DNA of 64,000 nucleotides from Methanolobus halotolerans (GTDB taxonomy: Archaea; Halobacteriota; Methanosarcinia; Methanosarcinales; Methanosarcinaceae): the NCBI RefSeq assembly GCF_004745425.1, contig NZ_PGGK01000001.1, positions 265,634-329,633 of the forward strand, in the 5' to 3' direction. Position 1 is the stretch's first letter. Every line of letters starts with the position of its first letter. Both the position numbers and the translations under genes were made by a program. Below are positions 63,931 through 64,000 of this stretch, one piece after another. The notes under the pieces were generated by a model. That model did not search any database. It saw only the letters and a list, made by a program, of their open reading frames with translations, and was not told the DNA's origin.

Positions 63931-64000
63931 ATGGGGAAACGGGGACCAAAACCAAAATACACTAATGTTGCTTGTCCTAATGAAGACTGTGAATATTATG
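63931..64000 (+). CDS. Start of another transposase-like gene (cut by window edge)
   Basis: Reads GKRGPKPKYTNVACPNEDCE after the ATG, a basic arm and CPNEDC zinc-ribbon start like those of several archaeal IS transposases. Its insertion may have caused the truncation of the IS5-type element. Only 23 codons are visible, so the family is not certain. Confidence 0.5.
   Translation, partial: MGKRGPKPKYTNVACPNEDCEYY

Overview
The window looks like part of the chromosome of a methylotrophic methanogen of the family Methanosarcinaceae (Methanolobus- or Methanomethylovorans-like). Evidence is a set of archaeal gene types: DnaG-independent archaeal TATA boxes of the TTTATATA kind, archaeosortase C with a PEF-CTERM substrate, DUF1616 and DUF432 proteins, an archaeal type IA topoisomerase with zinc ribbons, and an IS complement (IS1, IS5, IS630 types) typical of these genomes. 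The genus is an inference; no rRNA or methanogenesis gene is present to confirm it. I see no tRNA, rRNA or CRISPR array.

1-10.9 kb (minus strand): a carbohydrate-storage block. It holds a GH15-type glucoamylase (running off the left edge), a V4R/ACT sensor protein, two tandem GH57 proteins (the second has lost a catalytic residue), a GT4 glycosyltransferase, galactose-1-phosphate uridylyltransferase and a GT3-type glycogen synthase. Inside it sits an ion/osmotic group: MscS channel, DUF432 protein and CorA. 10.9-15.6 kb: a Na,K-ATPase-like P-type ATPase, MarC, a candidate small RNA and a membrane protein with a HETGH motif. 15.7-28.3 kb: housekeeping genes: peroxiredoxin, MBL hydrolase, ThiC, topoisomerase I, a second candidate small RNA, a nitroreductase, the branched-chain amino-acid operon (isopropylmalate/citramalate synthase, IlvB, IlvN, IlvC) and an M42 peptidase.

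28.3-34 kb: a surface-protein processing locus: a small PEF-CTERM protein, a DUF1616 membrane-anchored protein, an M48 protease homologue without its zinc motif, and archaeosortase C. 34-51 kb: a surface polysaccharide cluster, starting with a polysaccharide-deacetylase-like protein and a FemAB protein, then strikingly AT-rich genes for acyl transfer, ATP-grasp ligation, two flippases, WbqC, sugar N-formyltransferase, PIG-L deacetylase, glycosyltransferases, a PP-loop ATPase and a pyruvyltransferase, with decayed IS630, IS1 and MITE elements. It ends in a 1038-residue secreted protein whose AT-rich beta-helix half is joined to a GC-rich Ig/cohesin/dockerin half.

55.4-63.2 kb: the early and packaging-start part of an integrated head-tailed archaeal virus: a ribbon-helix-helix repressor with divergent operators, small zinc-ribbon and micro-ORFs in stop-start coupling, a RecA-like ATPase, a 1013-residue primase-helicase with a zinc-less CHC2-like domain, and the large terminase. 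No integrase, portal or capsid gene is in view; the element is cut just after terminase by a 5'-truncated IS5-type element and a further transposase gene that runs off the right edge.
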